Origin: Roseateles terrae
Lineage (GTDB): Bacteria; Pseudomonadota; Gammaproteobacteria; Burkholderiales; Burkholderiaceae_C
Length of the DNA stretch: 64,000 nucleotides
Assembly: GCF_014192155.1 (NCBI RefSeq)
Contig: NZ_JACHXO010000001.1
Span: 248,001 to 312,000, forward strand
Direction: 5' to 3'
Shown here: positions 34,516 through 44,495 of the stretch, in pieces
How positions within the stretch are numbered: the stretch's first letter is position 1
How the letters are laid out: every line of letters starts with the position of its first letter
Notes under the pieces: model-generated
What the model saw: the letters and a program-made list of their open reading frames with translations, nothing else
Told to the model about the DNA's origin: nothing
The model's database searches: none
Translations under genes and position numbers: made by a program

Positions 34516-35211
34516 TCACCAGATCAGGCCAAGCAGGGCGGCCCGCACGGCGGCATTGGTCTTGTTACTGGCGTCGAGCTTGGCCACGACGCTGTTGACG
34601 TGGAAATTCACCGTGCGCTCGGAGACGTCCAGGATGGTCGCAATCTCCGACGCGGTCTTGCCTTCTGCGGTCCAGCGCAACACTTCGATTTCGCGCGGCG
34701 AGAGCACGACGCTTTGCGGTTTCATGCCGGTGTCGTCACAGACCGCCTTCATGGTGGTGTGAGCCCAATGCACCAGCCATTGCATGCGCTGCTCATTGGC
34801 GGCGAGTTCATCCGCATCAATCGGCGGATCGGTGCGGGCCAGCACCAGCATGCTGAAAATACCTTCAGGGTCGCGCCGCGATTGCGCCCAGCCATGGCGC
34901 AAGCCGTGCGATTGCGCTTCTTCCCACAACTGCGGGACCTCGGCAAAGACGGCATCACTCCAGACAATCGGCGTCGAGGACCGCATGCCGTGATGCACCG
35001 TTGGGTCCACCTCCAGATAGCCGGCTTCGTGATAGCGCGCCTGCCAGGCTTGCGGGTAATTGCTGTAATACACCGTACGCGGCTGCGTGATGGGCAATGG
35101 CAGGCGCAGTCCGAAGGTGCAGTAAGAGAACCCCAGCGATTGCGCATGTTCAGCAATGACGCCGAAACAGCTTTCCGGGGTCGTGGGCTGAGTGAAAGTC
35201 GGTGTGTTCAC
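34516..35211 (-). CDS. luxR: LuxR-family AHL-responsive regulator
   Basis: 231 residues. The autoinducer-binding domain shows the conserved residues W (YPQAWQARY), Y, D and P (EVDPTVHH) and W (IVWSD). The C-terminal GerE-type helix-turn-helix is LSPREIEVLRWTAEGKTASEIATIL (shown in part) with SERTVNFHVNSVV. It is convergent with luxI and the RsaM-like gene. It presumably binds the CTG-N10-CAG sites at 13506-13543 and 33240-33260. I see no such site in front of its own gene. Confidence 0.94.
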   Translation of the reverse strand: MNTPTFTQPTTPESCFGVIAEHAQSLGFSYCTFGLRLPLPITQPRTVYYSNYPQAWQARYHEAGYLEVDPTVHHGMRSSTPIVWSDAVFAEVPQLWEEAQSHGLRHGWAQSRRDPEGIFSMLVLARTDPPIDADELAANEQRMQWLVHWAHTTMKAVCDDTGMKPQSVVLSPREIEVLRWTAEGKTASEIATILDVSERTVNFHVNSVVAKLDASNKTNAAVRAALLGLIW

Positions 35212-35396
35212 CTGGGCCTCTCCCTGTTGAGGCGCCGCCTGACAGCTGGCGGCGCGGGTCCTTCTTGGCGAGGAAGGGCCGGTATTGCTACAACGTGTCG
35301 GGACTGTAATGGGGCCAAGCGTAACGGATCACTGGGTAAACCCGGCTGGTGACGCGTTGTGAAATTAGGGACGCGGCGCGGGTCCGCCCGGCCGTG

Positions 35397-36953
35397 TCAG
35401 AGCCGGAAGGCCTCCACCGTTTTGAGCAGGCTGCGTGCCTGATCATCGAGGCTCTGCGCCGCGGCGGCGCTTTCCTCGACCAATGCCGCGTTCTGCTGTG
35501 TGGCCTGGTCCATGTGGCCGACGGCAGTATTGACCTGCCCAATGCCGGCGCTCTGTTCGGTCGCCGCGGAGGAGATGTCCCGAATCAATTGCGACACACG
35601 GTCCACTTGCGACACGATCTCCTGCATCGTCGTGCCGGCCAGCGAGGCGTGATGGGCACCGGCCTCCACCCGTTCAATCGAATTGCCGATCAGGCCATTG
35701 ATTTCCTTGGCAGCCTGGGCCGAACGCTGCGCCAGCGTGCGCACCTCCGCAGCGACGACGGCAAAGCCTCGCCCATGCTCGCCGGCACGTGCCGCTTCCA
35801 CGGCGGCATTCAGCGCGAGGATGTTGGTCTGGAACGCAATGCCATCAATCACGCTGGTGATGCTGCCGATCTTGCGGCTCGCCTCGGTGATGTCATTCAT
35901 GGTGGTGACGACATCGGCCACCACCGTGCCGCCCTTGCCGGCCGATGCACTGGCCGCCTGCGCCAGGTCGGCAGCCAGACGGGCCGACGTGGCGCTGTCA
36001 GAGACCGTGCTGGTGAGCTGCTCCATCGATGATGCGGTCTGCTGCAGCGCGCTGGCCTGCTGTTCGGTGCGGCCGGACAGATCCAGGTTGCCGGCGGCGA
36101 TTTCACCCGCAGCGGTGGACACCGAGTCCACACCCTGTCGGACCGAGCTCACCACCTGCCGCAGCGAATGCGTGGTCGCGTCCACGGCGCGCAGCAGCTC
36201 GCCCATTTCATCCTGACGCTCGATCACGGTGGTGCCGCCGGCATCCGCGGTGAGGTCGCCCGCCGCCAGACGCTTGAGCGCCTGCACGGCGGTCTGCACC
36301 GGGCGGGTGATCGAGCGGCTGATCAGCACGCCGGCCGCGACGGCAAACAGCACCGCCAGCAGGCTGCCGCCAACGATGTAGCGGGCGGCAGTGGCCATGG
36401 CGCGGTCGGCGTCATCGCCGGCATGGTCCATGCGTTCCTCTTCGTGCAGGGTGAAGGCTTCCAGCGCCTTCATGTAGTCCAGCTGCGGGCCGCGCACCTT
36501 TTCCAGCAGGGCGACCTTGGCGCCTTCGATGTCGTTGGCCTGAACCTTGGCCACGAACACATAAAGCTCTTCCCGGTACACCTTGCGCTTGTCCATCAGC
36601 CCGGCCAGCATCGCCTTGCCAGCGTCGCTGCTCATCATCGGCGTGAGCTTGCGGAACGCTTCGTCCACCACTGGCGTCTGTTCAGTGATCTTGCGCAGCT
36701 CATCGGCGCGCTGCGCGGGGGTGTCGATCAGCATCAGGTTGCGGGCGGAGCGGGCCTGCTGATTGACCGCGCGCGTCATCACCGCCGCCTGCTTCACCTT
36801 CGGATAGACATCGTCGGTGATGGTGTCCAGCTGCGCGCCGACACCGACCAGGCCCACATAGGCCAACGCCCCCACGGCCATCAGCAAGGCACACACACCG
36901 GCAAAGGCCAGCAGCAGTCGTTTCCCAATCTTGATGTTGTCGATGGCGAGCAT
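35397..36953 (-). CDS. Methyl-accepting chemotaxis protein
   Basis: The protein has 518 residues from the start at 36953 ([17 protein letters not shown]). It has a first membrane helix at about 11-32, a periplasmic helical domain, a second helix at about 188-210, HAMP and the signalling tip [24 protein letters not shown]. It lacks the linker and xWxxF tail of the receptor at 4808-6658. Ligand unknown. Confidence 0.92.
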   Translation of the reverse strand: MLAIDNIKIGKRLLLAFAGVCALLMAVGALAYVGLVGVGAQLDTITDDVYPKVKQAAVMTRAVNQQARSARNLMLIDTPAQRADELRKITEQTPVVDEAFRKLTPMMSSDAGKAMLAGLMDKRKVYREELYVFVAKVQANDIEGAKVALLEKVRGPQLDYMKALEAFTLHEEERMDHAGDDADRAMATAARYIVGGSLLAVLFAVAAGVLISRSITRPVQTAVQALKRLAAGDLTADAGGTTVIERQDEMGELLRAVDATTHSLRQVVSSVRQGVDSVSTAAGEIAAGNLDLSGRTEQQASALQQTASSMEQLTSTVSDSATSARLAADLAQAASASAGKGGTVVADVVTTMNDITEASRKIGSITSVIDGIAFQTNILALNAAVEAARAGEHGRGFAVVAAEVRTLAQRSAQAAKEINGLIGNSIERVEAGAHHASLAGTTMQEIVSQVDRVSQLIRDISSAATEQSAGIGQVNTAVGHMDQATQQNAALVEESAAAAQSLDDQARSLLKTVEAFRL

Positions 36954-37188
36954 GGAGGAGGTGCGGGGTCGCAATGGCGTTTGGAATGGCCGCGACTCTA
37001 GGTGGTACCGCAACCGGCGTCAGTCCGGACGAGGGCCGTCCTGGCGTGAGGCATTGACGCCGTCCGCTGTGAGGGATTTCCCTACGTGGAATTGAACGCG
37101 CTCAGTGCAACGCCGGTGAGAGGGCGAGGAGGTGGAGAAGGGCGGCCCCCACGACAAAAGGGGGAAACGCGGGTGATTGGCAAAAACA

Positions 37189-37204
37189 CTGTATGCGTAT
37201 ACAG
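37189..37204 (+). promoter_or_regulatory. LexA-box-like palindrome
   Basis: CTGTATGCGTATACAG, a near-perfect CTGT-N8-ACAG dyad with an AT-rich centre (extended ACTGTAT/ATACAGT). It lies about 40 bp before the start at 37245 and matches the LexA consensus known from E. coli. Confidence 0.6.
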
Positions 37205-37244
37205 TTGTCGCATGGCTCCCGTGAACGGGAACAAAGGAACGAAC

Positions 37245-37649
37245 ATGCTGCTCGACCTGAACGACCCCAAAAGCATCGTTGCGTGGTGGGAAGTCTTTCC
37301 CGAACGCCATGGTCCGTTGCTGGCCCACTGGGCGCAGCGGCGTCCGGACGTGCGCGGCGCCATCGCGCTCGCATCGCAGATGATCCGGGCCAATCCGCGC
37401 ACCGCGACGCTGATGCGCGAAGCCGAGTTGCGACGCGCCGCGTCCGAGGTCATCCAGGTGCCGCCCTCGCACGACGAGCAGCTGGCGCAGGAGGAGGGGC
37501 TGGAGACCGGTCATCCGTACGGTGGCATTCATGAAGTCGTCGGCGTTTGGTCGGAGCAGGACCGTCACCACCACCGCGATCACGATCCCGACGACGACAG
37601 CCCCGCCGCCCGGGACGAGCGCGAGGTGGAAGAAGCCATGGCCTGCTGA
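37245..37649 (+). CDS. Conserved hypothetical protein, possibly SOS-controlled
   Basis: 134 residues from the ATG at 37245 (an ATG at 37212 is possible). It starts MLLDLNDPKSIVAWWEVFPERHG, followed by helical segments, and ends in a His/Asp-rich tail (RHHHRDHDPDDD). I have no function for it. The LexA-like site just upstream suggests induction by DNA damage. Confidence 0.6.
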   Translation: MLLDLNDPKSIVAWWEVFPERHGPLLAHWAQRRPDVRGAIALASQMIRANPRTATLMREAELRRAASEVIQVPPSHDEQLAQEEGLETGHPYGGIHEVVGVWSEQDRHHHRDHDPDDDSPAARDEREVEEAMAC

Positions 37650-37688
37650 GGCGCTGGGGCCTCCAGTCAGGCTGCAGCCGGCGCCGCG

Positions 37689-37979
37689 CTACAGCTCTTG
37701 CCCGAACTGGTCCCGATACGCCATTCGCAGCGTCCGGCAATGCGCCGCCGCCAGCTCACGGGCGTCATCCGTCAGCTCCGCGCGTGCGGCCGCCAGATCG
37801 CAATGATGAATGGCTTCGACGGCGGCAATGGCCTCGCGCCTGCGCGACTCCGGATAGACCAGCGCAAGAATCGCCAATGCGGCCATGCCGGCCACCAGCA
37901 GCTTGCGCGTGACGCCGTCCAGCCAACCCGATGGCTGCGGCTCGGGGCTCAATGACCCCGGTTCTGTTGTTGGATTCAT
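37689..37979 (-). CDS. Small single-pass membrane protein
   Basis: 96 residues from the start at 37979 (MNPTTEPGS). One hydrophobic helix at about 29-45 (LLVAGMAALAILALVY), then a charged helical domain with two Cys (IHHCDLAAAR, AAHCRTLR). Family not recognised. It is convergent with the previous gene. Confidence 0.55.
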   Translation of the reverse strand: MNPTTEPGSLSPEPQPSGWLDGVTRKLLVAGMAALAILALVYPESRRREAIAAVEAIHHCDLAAARAELTDDARELAAAHCRTLRMAYRDQFGQEL

Positions 37980-38176
37980 CCCACCCTCGTGAACGCTGCT
38001 GTGGCGCAGCTTTTTCGCCCGAGCGCGCATTCTCAGGCCATCTGCGTTCGCTCCCCGCCCCAGGGATGAGGGGGCCCCGCCTGGGGTGTGACGCAACGCA
38101 CGACCCGGGGGTCTGAGGTGGGGGGCAGTCTTGGCATACTGCGGGCCGTTTCATTCAGACCCGCTGTCAGATTCCC

Positions 38177-38395
38177 ATGTCTTCCAATCCGTCCACGCCC
38201 TCCCAGGAGACCCTGGTCATCACCCCCGAAGAGCGCGCGGCCCTGTACTTCATTCCGCAGGCGCCGGGCGGCATGATCGTGAGCGAAGAAATGCAGCAGC
38301 GGCTGCAGGACAAAGGCCTGGCCACTGCCATCCGTGAGGACGGCCGCCGCTGGCTGACCGAACTCGGCGACCGGGTCCGGCTGGGCAAACTTTGA
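38177..38395 (+). CDS. Small conserved hypothetical protein
   Basis: 72 residues, no membrane helix and no Cys. The middle reads TPEERAALYFIPQAPGGMIV, and the end is WLTELGDRVRLGKL. No function assigned. The start at 38177 is the first ATG after the intergenic region. Confidence 0.5.
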   Translation: MSSNPSTPSQETLVITPEERAALYFIPQAPGGMIVSEEMQQRLQDKGLATAIREDGRRWLTELGDRVRLGKL

Positions 38396-38435
38396 GTGGC
38401 TGAAGGCGACTCACGCCCGCCGACGACCCAGTAAG

Positions 38436-38499
38436 GCGCCAGCCGGCAGCCGCCAGCCGCCAGCCGCCAGCCACCAGCCGCCAGCCGCCAGGCGCCAGC
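38436..38499. repeat. Tandem 7-bp repeat (GCCAGCC-like)
   Basis: About nine degenerate units of CGCCAGC between the small gene ending at 38395 and the glutathione transferase. Likely slippage-prone. No coding role is evident. Confidence 0.8.
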
Positions 38500-38578
38500 A
38501 ATCGGCTCTCAGCTGCCAGCGGTCAGCCCTCAGGTCCCAGCCGCCGGTCATGAGCCGTCAGCTGCCGCACGGCCTTGC

Positions 38579-39271
38579 TCAGTGTCGCTTGTACTGCGCC
38601 GAGCCGAACAGGTTGTCGCGCGCCTTGTCGTCCACCAGCGGTTTGCGGCGGTCCGCCAGCACCTCCACCGCCCGCTGCACCGCCGGGCGCGCGGCCATTT
38701 CGTCGAACCAGCCCTTGAGGTGGGTGAAGTCGCTCAAGGTCACCCCCTGGTTCTTCCAACTGCGCAGCCACGGGAAGATGGCCATGTCGGCGATCGTGTA
38801 GGTGTCTCCCGCGATATAGCGGCTGTGCGCCAGGCGCTTGTCCATCACCCGGTAGAGGCGCTGCGCCTCGTTGGTGTAGCGATCGATGGCGTAGTCGATT
38901 TTCTCGGGGGCGTAGATGCGGAAGTGATGCGTCTGGCCCAGCATCGGGCCCACCCCGCCCATCTGGAACATCAGCCACTGCAGCACCTCATACCGGCCGC
39001 GGGTGTCCGCCGGCAGGAACTGCCCCGTCTTGCCCGCCAGGTAGAGCAGGATGGCGCCGGATTCGAACATCGGCATCGGCGCGCCGTCCGGCCCGTCGGG
39101 ATCGACGATGGCGGGAATTTTGTTGTTCGGGCTGATGTCGAGGAACTTGGGGTCGAACTGTTCCCCGGCCCCGATATCCACGGGAATCACCCGGTAAGGG
39201 AGGCCACATTCCTCCAGCATGATGTGCACCTTGTGCCCATTGGGCGTGGGCCATGAATACACTTCGATCAT
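38579..39271 (-). CDS. Glutathione S-transferase family protein (YghU/YfcG-like)
   Basis: 230 residues from the start at 39271 (MIEVYSWPTPNGHKV). It has a thioredoxin-like N-terminal domain with NNKIPAIVDP (cis-Pro) and MFESGAILLYLA (the Glu-Ser glutathione site). The all-helical C-terminal domain has YTIADMAIFPW (the conserved N-cap region). Threonine/Asn near residue 10 in place of a catalytic Cys fits YghU/YfcG-type disulfide-bond oxidoreductases. Confidence 0.88.
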   Translation of the reverse strand: MIEVYSWPTPNGHKVHIMLEECGLPYRVIPVDIGAGEQFDPKFLDISPNNKIPAIVDPDGPDGAPMPMFESGAILLYLAGKTGQFLPADTRGRYEVLQWLMFQMGGVGPMLGQTHHFRIYAPEKIDYAIDRYTNEAQRLYRVMDKRLAHSRYIAGDTYTIADMAIFPWLRSWKNQGVTLSDFTHLKGWFDEMAARPAVQRAVEVLADRRKPLVDDKARDNLFGSAQYKRH

Positions 39272-39344
39272 CTTGCGTTCTCCGTTGGGGCGCGGGGCCA
39301 CAATCCAACCCTTCGGAACCGGGCCGTCGCGCTTCCCCAGCCTC

Positions 39345-40091
39345 ATGGTAATCAAACAAATCAGACAGTGGTTCACCGTTCGTGCCAATGCTGCGCGGTG
39401 GCGTCCGCTGGCCGAGTGGGCCCAGGAACGCGGGGGCGTGCTGCGGCACACCCGCGACGGCCGCGGCTTTGTCATCGACCTGCCCCGCACCTTGCCAGGT
39501 CTCACCCGCATCGAATGGGGCCCATCCCAGCGCAGTTACATCAAGGGCGCCGAGCTGCGCATGCGCTGTGAGCTGAAGCTGCATCCCGACCTGCAGATGA
39601 TGGTCATTGAGCGGCAGTTGATGGATGAGCTCGAGCGCAGCGTCTTCGAAGCCTACACCGACACCCTGCGCACCCGCGTGGATACGGACACCCCTGAAGA
39701 AATGCGCTGGCTGGTGATGTTCCCCAAGCAGCCGGTGCAGGAATCCAAGCTGGTGAAGCAGCGCTTCGGCTCGGTCAGCGTCAGCCGGGAGCTGTCCAGC
39801 GCCTGGCTGTCTCCGGAGCTGTGCGCACGGCTGGCCCAGGCCAGCCAGGACATCCTGGTGGAAGGGCGACCCTTTGTGCTGCTGAGCCTGCGCGGCAACA
39901 TCTACCTGCGCACCTCCATGGCCGACCCCACGCTCAATGAAGTGCAGGGGCTGGTGAGCGTGCTGGAGGCAGCCGCGATGAGTGCGCAGGACCTCAGCCG
40001 TCGCAATGGCGGTGATGCGATGTGGCCCACCACCACGTCGGCCGCCTGGCACAACCGTCCGGCGGAGAGCGAGGACGGCGCGTCGGCTTGA
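39345..40091 (+). CDS. Conserved hypothetical protein
   Basis: A soluble protein of 248 residues divergent from the glutathione transferase gene. It starts MVIKQIRQWFTVRANAARW and has blocks HTRDGRGFVIDLPRTLPG and EMRWLVMFPKQPV, with a mixed alpha/beta composition. No recognised domain. Codon use and length support a real gene. Confidence 0.65.
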   Translation: MVIKQIRQWFTVRANAARWRPLAEWAQERGGVLRHTRDGRGFVIDLPRTLPGLTRIEWGPSQRSYIKGAELRMRCELKLHPDLQMMVIERQLMDELERSVFEAYTDTLRTRVDTDTPEEMRWLVMFPKQPVQESKLVKQRFGSVSVSRELSSAWLSPELCARLAQASQDILVEGRPFVLLSLRGNIYLRTSMADPTLNEVQGLVSVLEAAAMSAQDLSRRNGGDAMWPTTTSAAWHNRPAESEDGASA

Positions 40092-40197
40092 GGCGACCGA
40101 GGGGGAGCGCTGGGGAGTGCGGCGGGAAGCCGGCCCGTGCCTCCCGCGTCCAATCCGCGTGCCCCCCCCGTGCAATCCCCGCCAAAGGCCGTCCAAG

Positions 40198-40226
40198 GCC
40201 CGATAAAGGCTCGATAAAGGCTCGAT
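40198..40226. repeat. Short tandem repeat (CGATAAAGGCT, about two and a half units)
   Basis: Units CGATAAAGGCT, CGATAAAGGCT and a partial CGATGATGGC lie in the convergent gap. No terminator is visible. Confidence 0.5.
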
Positions 40227-40246
40227 GATGGCCCGTTGAAGCCCGG

Positions 40247-41323
40247 TCAGGCCTTCTCGGCGAATTGCCACCCCAGCGCGGCCATCGGCACCGCGCCGGC
40301 CGCGGCCTCCCTGGCGCGCGCGCTGGAGGCCGTACCGTCTTCCGCCCGCTTGGCAATACCCTGAAGAATTGCTGCGATGCGGAACAGGTTGTAGGCCAGG
40401 TAGAAGTTCCAGTCCTTCATCACCGTCGCGGCATCGCCGCGGCCGGTGCGTTCGCAGTAGCGGCGCACATAGCTGAGCTCATCCGGGATGCCCAGGCCCG
40501 CCAAATCCACGCCGCCCAGACCGCGCGCCGCACCGCTCTGCCGGATGTGCCAGGACATGCAGTGATAGCTGAAGTCCGCCAGCGGATGGCCCAGGGTGGA
40601 CAGTTCCCAGTCCAGCACCGCCAGTACGCGGGGCTCGGTGGGATGGAAAACGAGGTTGTCCAGCCGGTAGTCGCCATGCACGATCGACACTTCCCGCTCG
40701 TCTCGCGCCGAGGCCGGAATGTGCTGCGGCAACCAGTCGATCAGCCGGTCCATCGCTTCATTCGGTCCGGTGACCGAGGCCTGGTACTGCTTGCTCCAGC
40801 GGCCGATCTGCCGCTCGAAGTAATTGCCCGGCTTGCCGTACTGTTCCAGTCCAACGGCGTTCACATCCACCTTGTGCAATGCGGCGATGACGCGGTTCAT
40901 CTCGTCGTAGATCGCGGTGCGCTCGGCATTGGAGGCGCCGGGGATGGTCTGGTCCCACATCACGCGGCCCTGCACGAATTCCATGATGTAGAAGGCGCGC
41001 CCGATGATGGATTCGTCCTCGCACAGCGCCAGCATCTGCGGCACCGGCACGTCGGAGCCTGCCAGCGCCCGCATGACGGTGAACTCGCGTTCGATGGCGT
41101 GGGCCGAGGGCAGCAGCTTGGCCACCGGCGCCGGCTTGGAGCGCATCACATACTGCGCGTCCGGCGTGATCAGCTTGTAGGTCGGATTGGACTGGCCGCC
41201 CTTGAACTGCTCGACGGTGAGGGGGCCGGCAAAGCCGGGGATCTCCCGGGTCAGCCAGTCCTGCAGGGCGCTGAGGTCCATGGGCTGGGCCAGCGCCCGG
41301 GTGCCGGTGAATATGTCGTCCAC
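40247..41323 (-). CDS. Phosphotransferase-family protein (APH fold, acyl-CoA dehydrogenase-linked type)
   Basis: 358 residues if GTG 41323 is the start; AGGAGA lies six bases before it. Later ATG starts lack this. It has an N-lobe with a Lys in YVMRSKPAP, the Brenner motif VHGDYRLDNLVFHP and LAVLDWELSTLGHPLADF with the metal-binding Asp. Such proteins resemble the ACAD10/11 kinase-like domain and are thought to phosphorylate a hydroxyacyl substrate. No acyl-CoA dehydrogenase gene is adjacent. Confidence 0.88.
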   Translation of the reverse strand: MDDIFTGTRALAQPMDLSALQDWLTREIPGFAGPLTVEQFKGGQSNPTYKLITPDAQYVMRSKPAPVAKLLPSAHAIEREFTVMRALAGSDVPVPQMLALCEDESIIGRAFYIMEFVQGRVMWDQTIPGASNAERTAIYDEMNRVIAALHKVDVNAVGLEQYGKPGNYFERQIGRWSKQYQASVTGPNEAMDRLIDWLPQHIPASARDEREVSIVHGDYRLDNLVFHPTEPRVLAVLDWELSTLGHPLADFSYHCMSWHIRQSGAARGLGGVDLAGLGIPDELSYVRRYCERTGRGDAATVMKDWNFYLAYNLFRIAAILQGIAKRAEDGTASSARAREAAAGAVPMAALGWQFAEKA

Positions 41324-41396
41324 GATGTCTCCTGTTCTCTGGAAGGGGTCGGGTGACGCCACCGCGGCCCCTGCAGCGCAGGGCGACGGATGGCGG

Positions 41397-42113
41397 TCAG
41401 CGATTGGCGATGGCCAGCAGCTTGTCCTTGCTCAGCAGCACCAGCCGGGTGGGTTCCACCCGCACGGCGCCTTCGCGCTCGAAGCCCTTGAGCTCCTGAT
41501 TGACGCGCTGGCGGGACGCACCCAGCAGCTGCGCCAGATCTTCCTGGGCGAGTTGCAGGCCGATGCGGATCTCTTCGGTGCCCTGGGCGCCCTGCGTGAC
41601 CCCGTAGCTGCGGGCGAGCAGCAGAATCTGCTTGGCCAGGCGCGAGGCCAGCGGCCGGGTGTTGAGGTCTTCCACCACGTCGAACATCAGGCGCAGCCGT
41701 CGGCAATTCAGGCGCAGCAGGGCTTCGTAGAGTTCGGTGTGGCGGGAGAGCAAGTCCTTGAAGTCGGCCTTGCGGACGACCAGCAGCGTGGTCTCGCCAT
41801 GGGCGCTGGCATCGTGGGTGCGGGGCAGGCCGTCGAACAGCGCGATGTCGCCAAACCAGGTGCCGGGCTCGACATAGGTCAGCGTCACCTGCTTGCCGGA
41901 GAGCGAGACCGAGCTCACCCGCACGGCGCCCTTGGCCACACCGACCCATTCCACCGCGGGCTCGCCGCGCACGGACATCAGCGCGCCGTCGGGCAGGCGG
42001 CGGACAAATGCGCGCGCCAGAATGTCGCTGCGCAAGGGCAGAGACAGTTTGGAAAACCAAGGCCCCGACTCGATGTTGTTGCGTTCGGAAATTGTAAGAA
42101 CCGAGCTGTTCAT
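41397..42113 (-). CDS. Crp/Fnr-family transcription regulator
   Basis: 238 residues. The cyclic-nucleotide-binding fold covers about 20-135 (VEPGTWFGDIALFDGLPR in the phosphate-binding cassette position) and a winged helix follows at about 165-230 (QEDLAQLLGASRQRVNQELKGF). There are no N-terminal Fe-S Cys residues, so it is not an oxygen sensor of the Fnr kind. Effector unknown. Confidence 0.9.
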   Translation of the reverse strand: MNSSVLTISERNNIESGPWFSKLSLPLRSDILARAFVRRLPDGALMSVRGEPAVEWVGVAKGAVRVSSVSLSGKQVTLTYVEPGTWFGDIALFDGLPRTHDASAHGETTLLVVRKADFKDLLSRHTELYEALLRLNCRRLRLMFDVVEDLNTRPLASRLAKQILLLARSYGVTQGAQGTEEIRIGLQLAQEDLAQLLGASRQRVNQELKGFEREGAVRVEPTRLVLLSKDKLLAIANR

Positions 42114-42295
42114 GCTTTGTCGCTGGCGCGACAGCGCCAGTCGTCTCCAGATTCGTCGCGCCTATTGTGTATGAGCGGGACGGTGCCCGCGGGCGACGAC
42201 GGGGCGATCCTGGGTAAACCAGAACGCCGCCCCGGAACGGCGCATCCACCCCCGCGCGGCTGACGCACGCGGCGCCGGACGGAATCGAAGTTCGC

Positions 42296-44344
42296 TCAGA
42301 AACGTGTGTCAGCACTGAGGGAGACGCTGCGGCCGTCCGCCGGCGAGTAGCCGGACGAGCCGCTGTCATACCAGCCATACACGGTGCGCCGGTCGGCGAG
42401 GTTTTTCACCTGCAGCTGCAGGGTCCATCGCGCCGTGGCGCGTACCTGCACGCTGGCGTTGACGATGAATGCCTGACCGGTGCGCGGTTGGGTGTTGGTC
42501 CGCTCCAGGAAGTAGCCGCCTTGCCCATAGGCCCAGAGCGAGAACCGGGAGGCGTCCGTCCATAGCCAGTCCCAACCGCCGCTCACGAGAGAGTGTGGAA
42601 CGTTCTCGATCTCCTTGCCGGCCGTCTGCGGTGCGGTGGGATCGGGAGTCTCAATGGTGGCTCGCTGCCTGGAATACGTCGCCCAGACCCGGGCTGCCGG
42701 CGTGACCTGCGCGCTGAGCTGCAGGTCCAGACCGCGCCGCAGGGTGCGGCCGACATTGCCGTTGCCGCCGGCATCGGGCAGGCCATCCACGCCAAGCACC
42801 CGTGCCACTTCTCCCGAAGCCCGCTGCTCCCAATAGGCCAGACGCCCTTCGAGCTGCCGCAGGGGCCGCCACTTCAACCCGCTTTCCCATCCGGTGTTGA
42901 GGGAAGGGCGCAGGTTGCGGTCTTGCGTGCGGTAGGCATCGATGCCGCTGCCGACTTGGAAGGTCCGGCCCCAGTTGGCATAGACGCTGGCGTCCGGCGT
43001 CAGCGCATAGATGACGCTGAACTTGGGCTGTTTCACCCAACCGTAGTCGTACATCGCATAGGTCTTGCCGGCGAAGCGGTCGTGCATCGTGCCGTCCAGG
43101 TGCTCGACGCGCAGGGCGGGGATGAGCGTCAATGCCGGCACCGGGCGGATCAGTGCCTGCAGATAGGCGCCTTGTGTCTGCTGATTGAAATCCCAGTCGC
43201 GGAATTGCGAGCTGCGCACCCGCTCGACCGTGCGATACCGCTGGGCCTCGTTCTGCTGCCACTGCAGTTCAATCCCACCTTCCAGCGCGAACTCATGCGC
43301 CCAGGCAACGCTCGGCCGCCAAGTGGTGGTCGTCAGCAGGCCGGTGTGCTGTTCGTGGTTGTCCCGTTCCTGCTGCACCCCCGCCGCGGAGAAGCGGACG
43401 AAGCGCTGGTTCTCGTAGTTGTTGCCATAGAGCTTGAGCGTCCAGGTGCTCGCGGGGCTGAGCGTCCCGTCCAGGTGCAGCGCCACCTGGCGGATGCTGC
43501 GTTCCCCACCGTCGGTACTGGCATAGGCCGGGGAGAGGCGTGGTGTCTGCTCAGCCTGTTCTCGGGTGAGGTAGCCGGACTCCTGCGCATCGTTGTGGAA
43601 GTAGCGGGCGGTGAGGCCCGCGCGCCAGCCCAAATCGGCCCGGGTGTAGAACCACTTGCCGGAGAGCGCCTGCTTGCGGGCCTGGGCGTGGTCCCGGTAA
43701 CCGTCCGAGTCCCGCCAGCCGATGAAGTAGTTCTGCTGCCAATCGCCGAGCGTCCAGGCCTTCGCGATTTGCACTTCCCGCGTGCCAAAGCTGCCAACGG
43801 TCAGGCTGGCAAATCCTTCATCGCCGCCTTGTCGGGTGATGACGTCGGCATTACCGGCGATGTTGTGAAGCCCATAACGGGCGTCGTTGGTGCCCCGCAC
43901 GATGGCGATCCGTTCGATCTCCAGCGGAAACACCGCATCCAGATACGGCATGCCGCCGGCATTGTCATTGCCGGGAATGCCATCGATGAGCAGCTTGACC
44001 GCATTCACCCGGCCTTCGCCATTGAAGCCGCGGAAGCTGAAGCGTCCCGCGTCCGTGCCCTGTTTGAATTGGGTGACCTGCACCCCGGGCGCACGGGTGA
44101 GCAGTTCCCAGCTGTAGTCCACATGCTGGTCCTCCAGCAGGCTGGCGCCAAGGATGTCGACCGAGCTGAACACCCGGCGCACATCGAGCGCCCCGGAGGA
44201 ACGGCCGTCGATGCGGACGGCGCCAAGCGTGAGCGCGGCGTCCGCAGCGGGGGAGGAGGGCGTGTCGGCGGGGGCTGTCTGAGCGAGGGCGGACACGGCG
44301 ATGCACGCCGACGCGAGCGGCGTCAGCACAAGGAATCGATGCAT
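42296..44344 (-). CDS. TonB-dependent outer-membrane receptor
   Basis: 682 residues from the start at 44344, with a signal peptide ending near SALAQTAPA. The plug domain occupies about 45-160 (VNAVKLLIDGIPGNDNAGG, RIAIVRGTNDARYG) and a beta barrel the rest, ending in the aromatic C-terminal residue of outer-membrane proteins (SADTRF). Substrate unknown: a metal chelate or similar. It follows a DUF2946 gene on the same strand. Confidence 0.92.
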   Translation of the reverse strand: MHRFLVLTPLASACIAVSALAQTAPADTPSSPAADAALTLGAVRIDGRSSGALDVRRVFSSVDILGASLLEDQHVDYSWELLTRAPGVQVTQFKQGTDAGRFSFRGFNGEGRVNAVKLLIDGIPGNDNAGGMPYLDAVFPLEIERIAIVRGTNDARYGLHNIAGNADVITRQGGDEGFASLTVGSFGTREVQIAKAWTLGDWQQNYFIGWRDSDGYRDHAQARKQALSGKWFYTRADLGWRAGLTARYFHNDAQESGYLTREQAEQTPRLSPAYASTDGGERSIRQVALHLDGTLSPASTWTLKLYGNNYENQRFVRFSAAGVQQERDNHEQHTGLLTTTTWRPSVAWAHEFALEGGIELQWQQNEAQRYRTVERVRSSQFRDWDFNQQTQGAYLQALIRPVPALTLIPALRVEHLDGTMHDRFAGKTYAMYDYGWVKQPKFSVIYALTPDASVYANWGRTFQVGSGIDAYRTQDRNLRPSLNTGWESGLKWRPLRQLEGRLAYWEQRASGEVARVLGVDGLPDAGGNGNVGRTLRRGLDLQLSAQVTPAARVWATYSRQRATIETPDPTAPQTAGKEIENVPHSLVSGGWDWLWTDASRFSLWAYGQGGYFLERTNTQPRTGQAFIVNASVQVRATARWTLQLQVKNLADRRTVYGWYDSGSSGYSPADGRSVSLSADTRF

Positions 44345-44495
44345 AAGAAGAGCCTGAGGGCAACCTGAGTAGAAAGTAGCGAGCGCAGGCAGCGCCGCGC
44401 GGCGGCAGGGGGCCGCTGGCGATGCACACGCTGGAGAAACGCTGCGCCCGTCCGACACGGGATGACGCACAGCGTGCCTCTCGAAGAGAAGCGCT

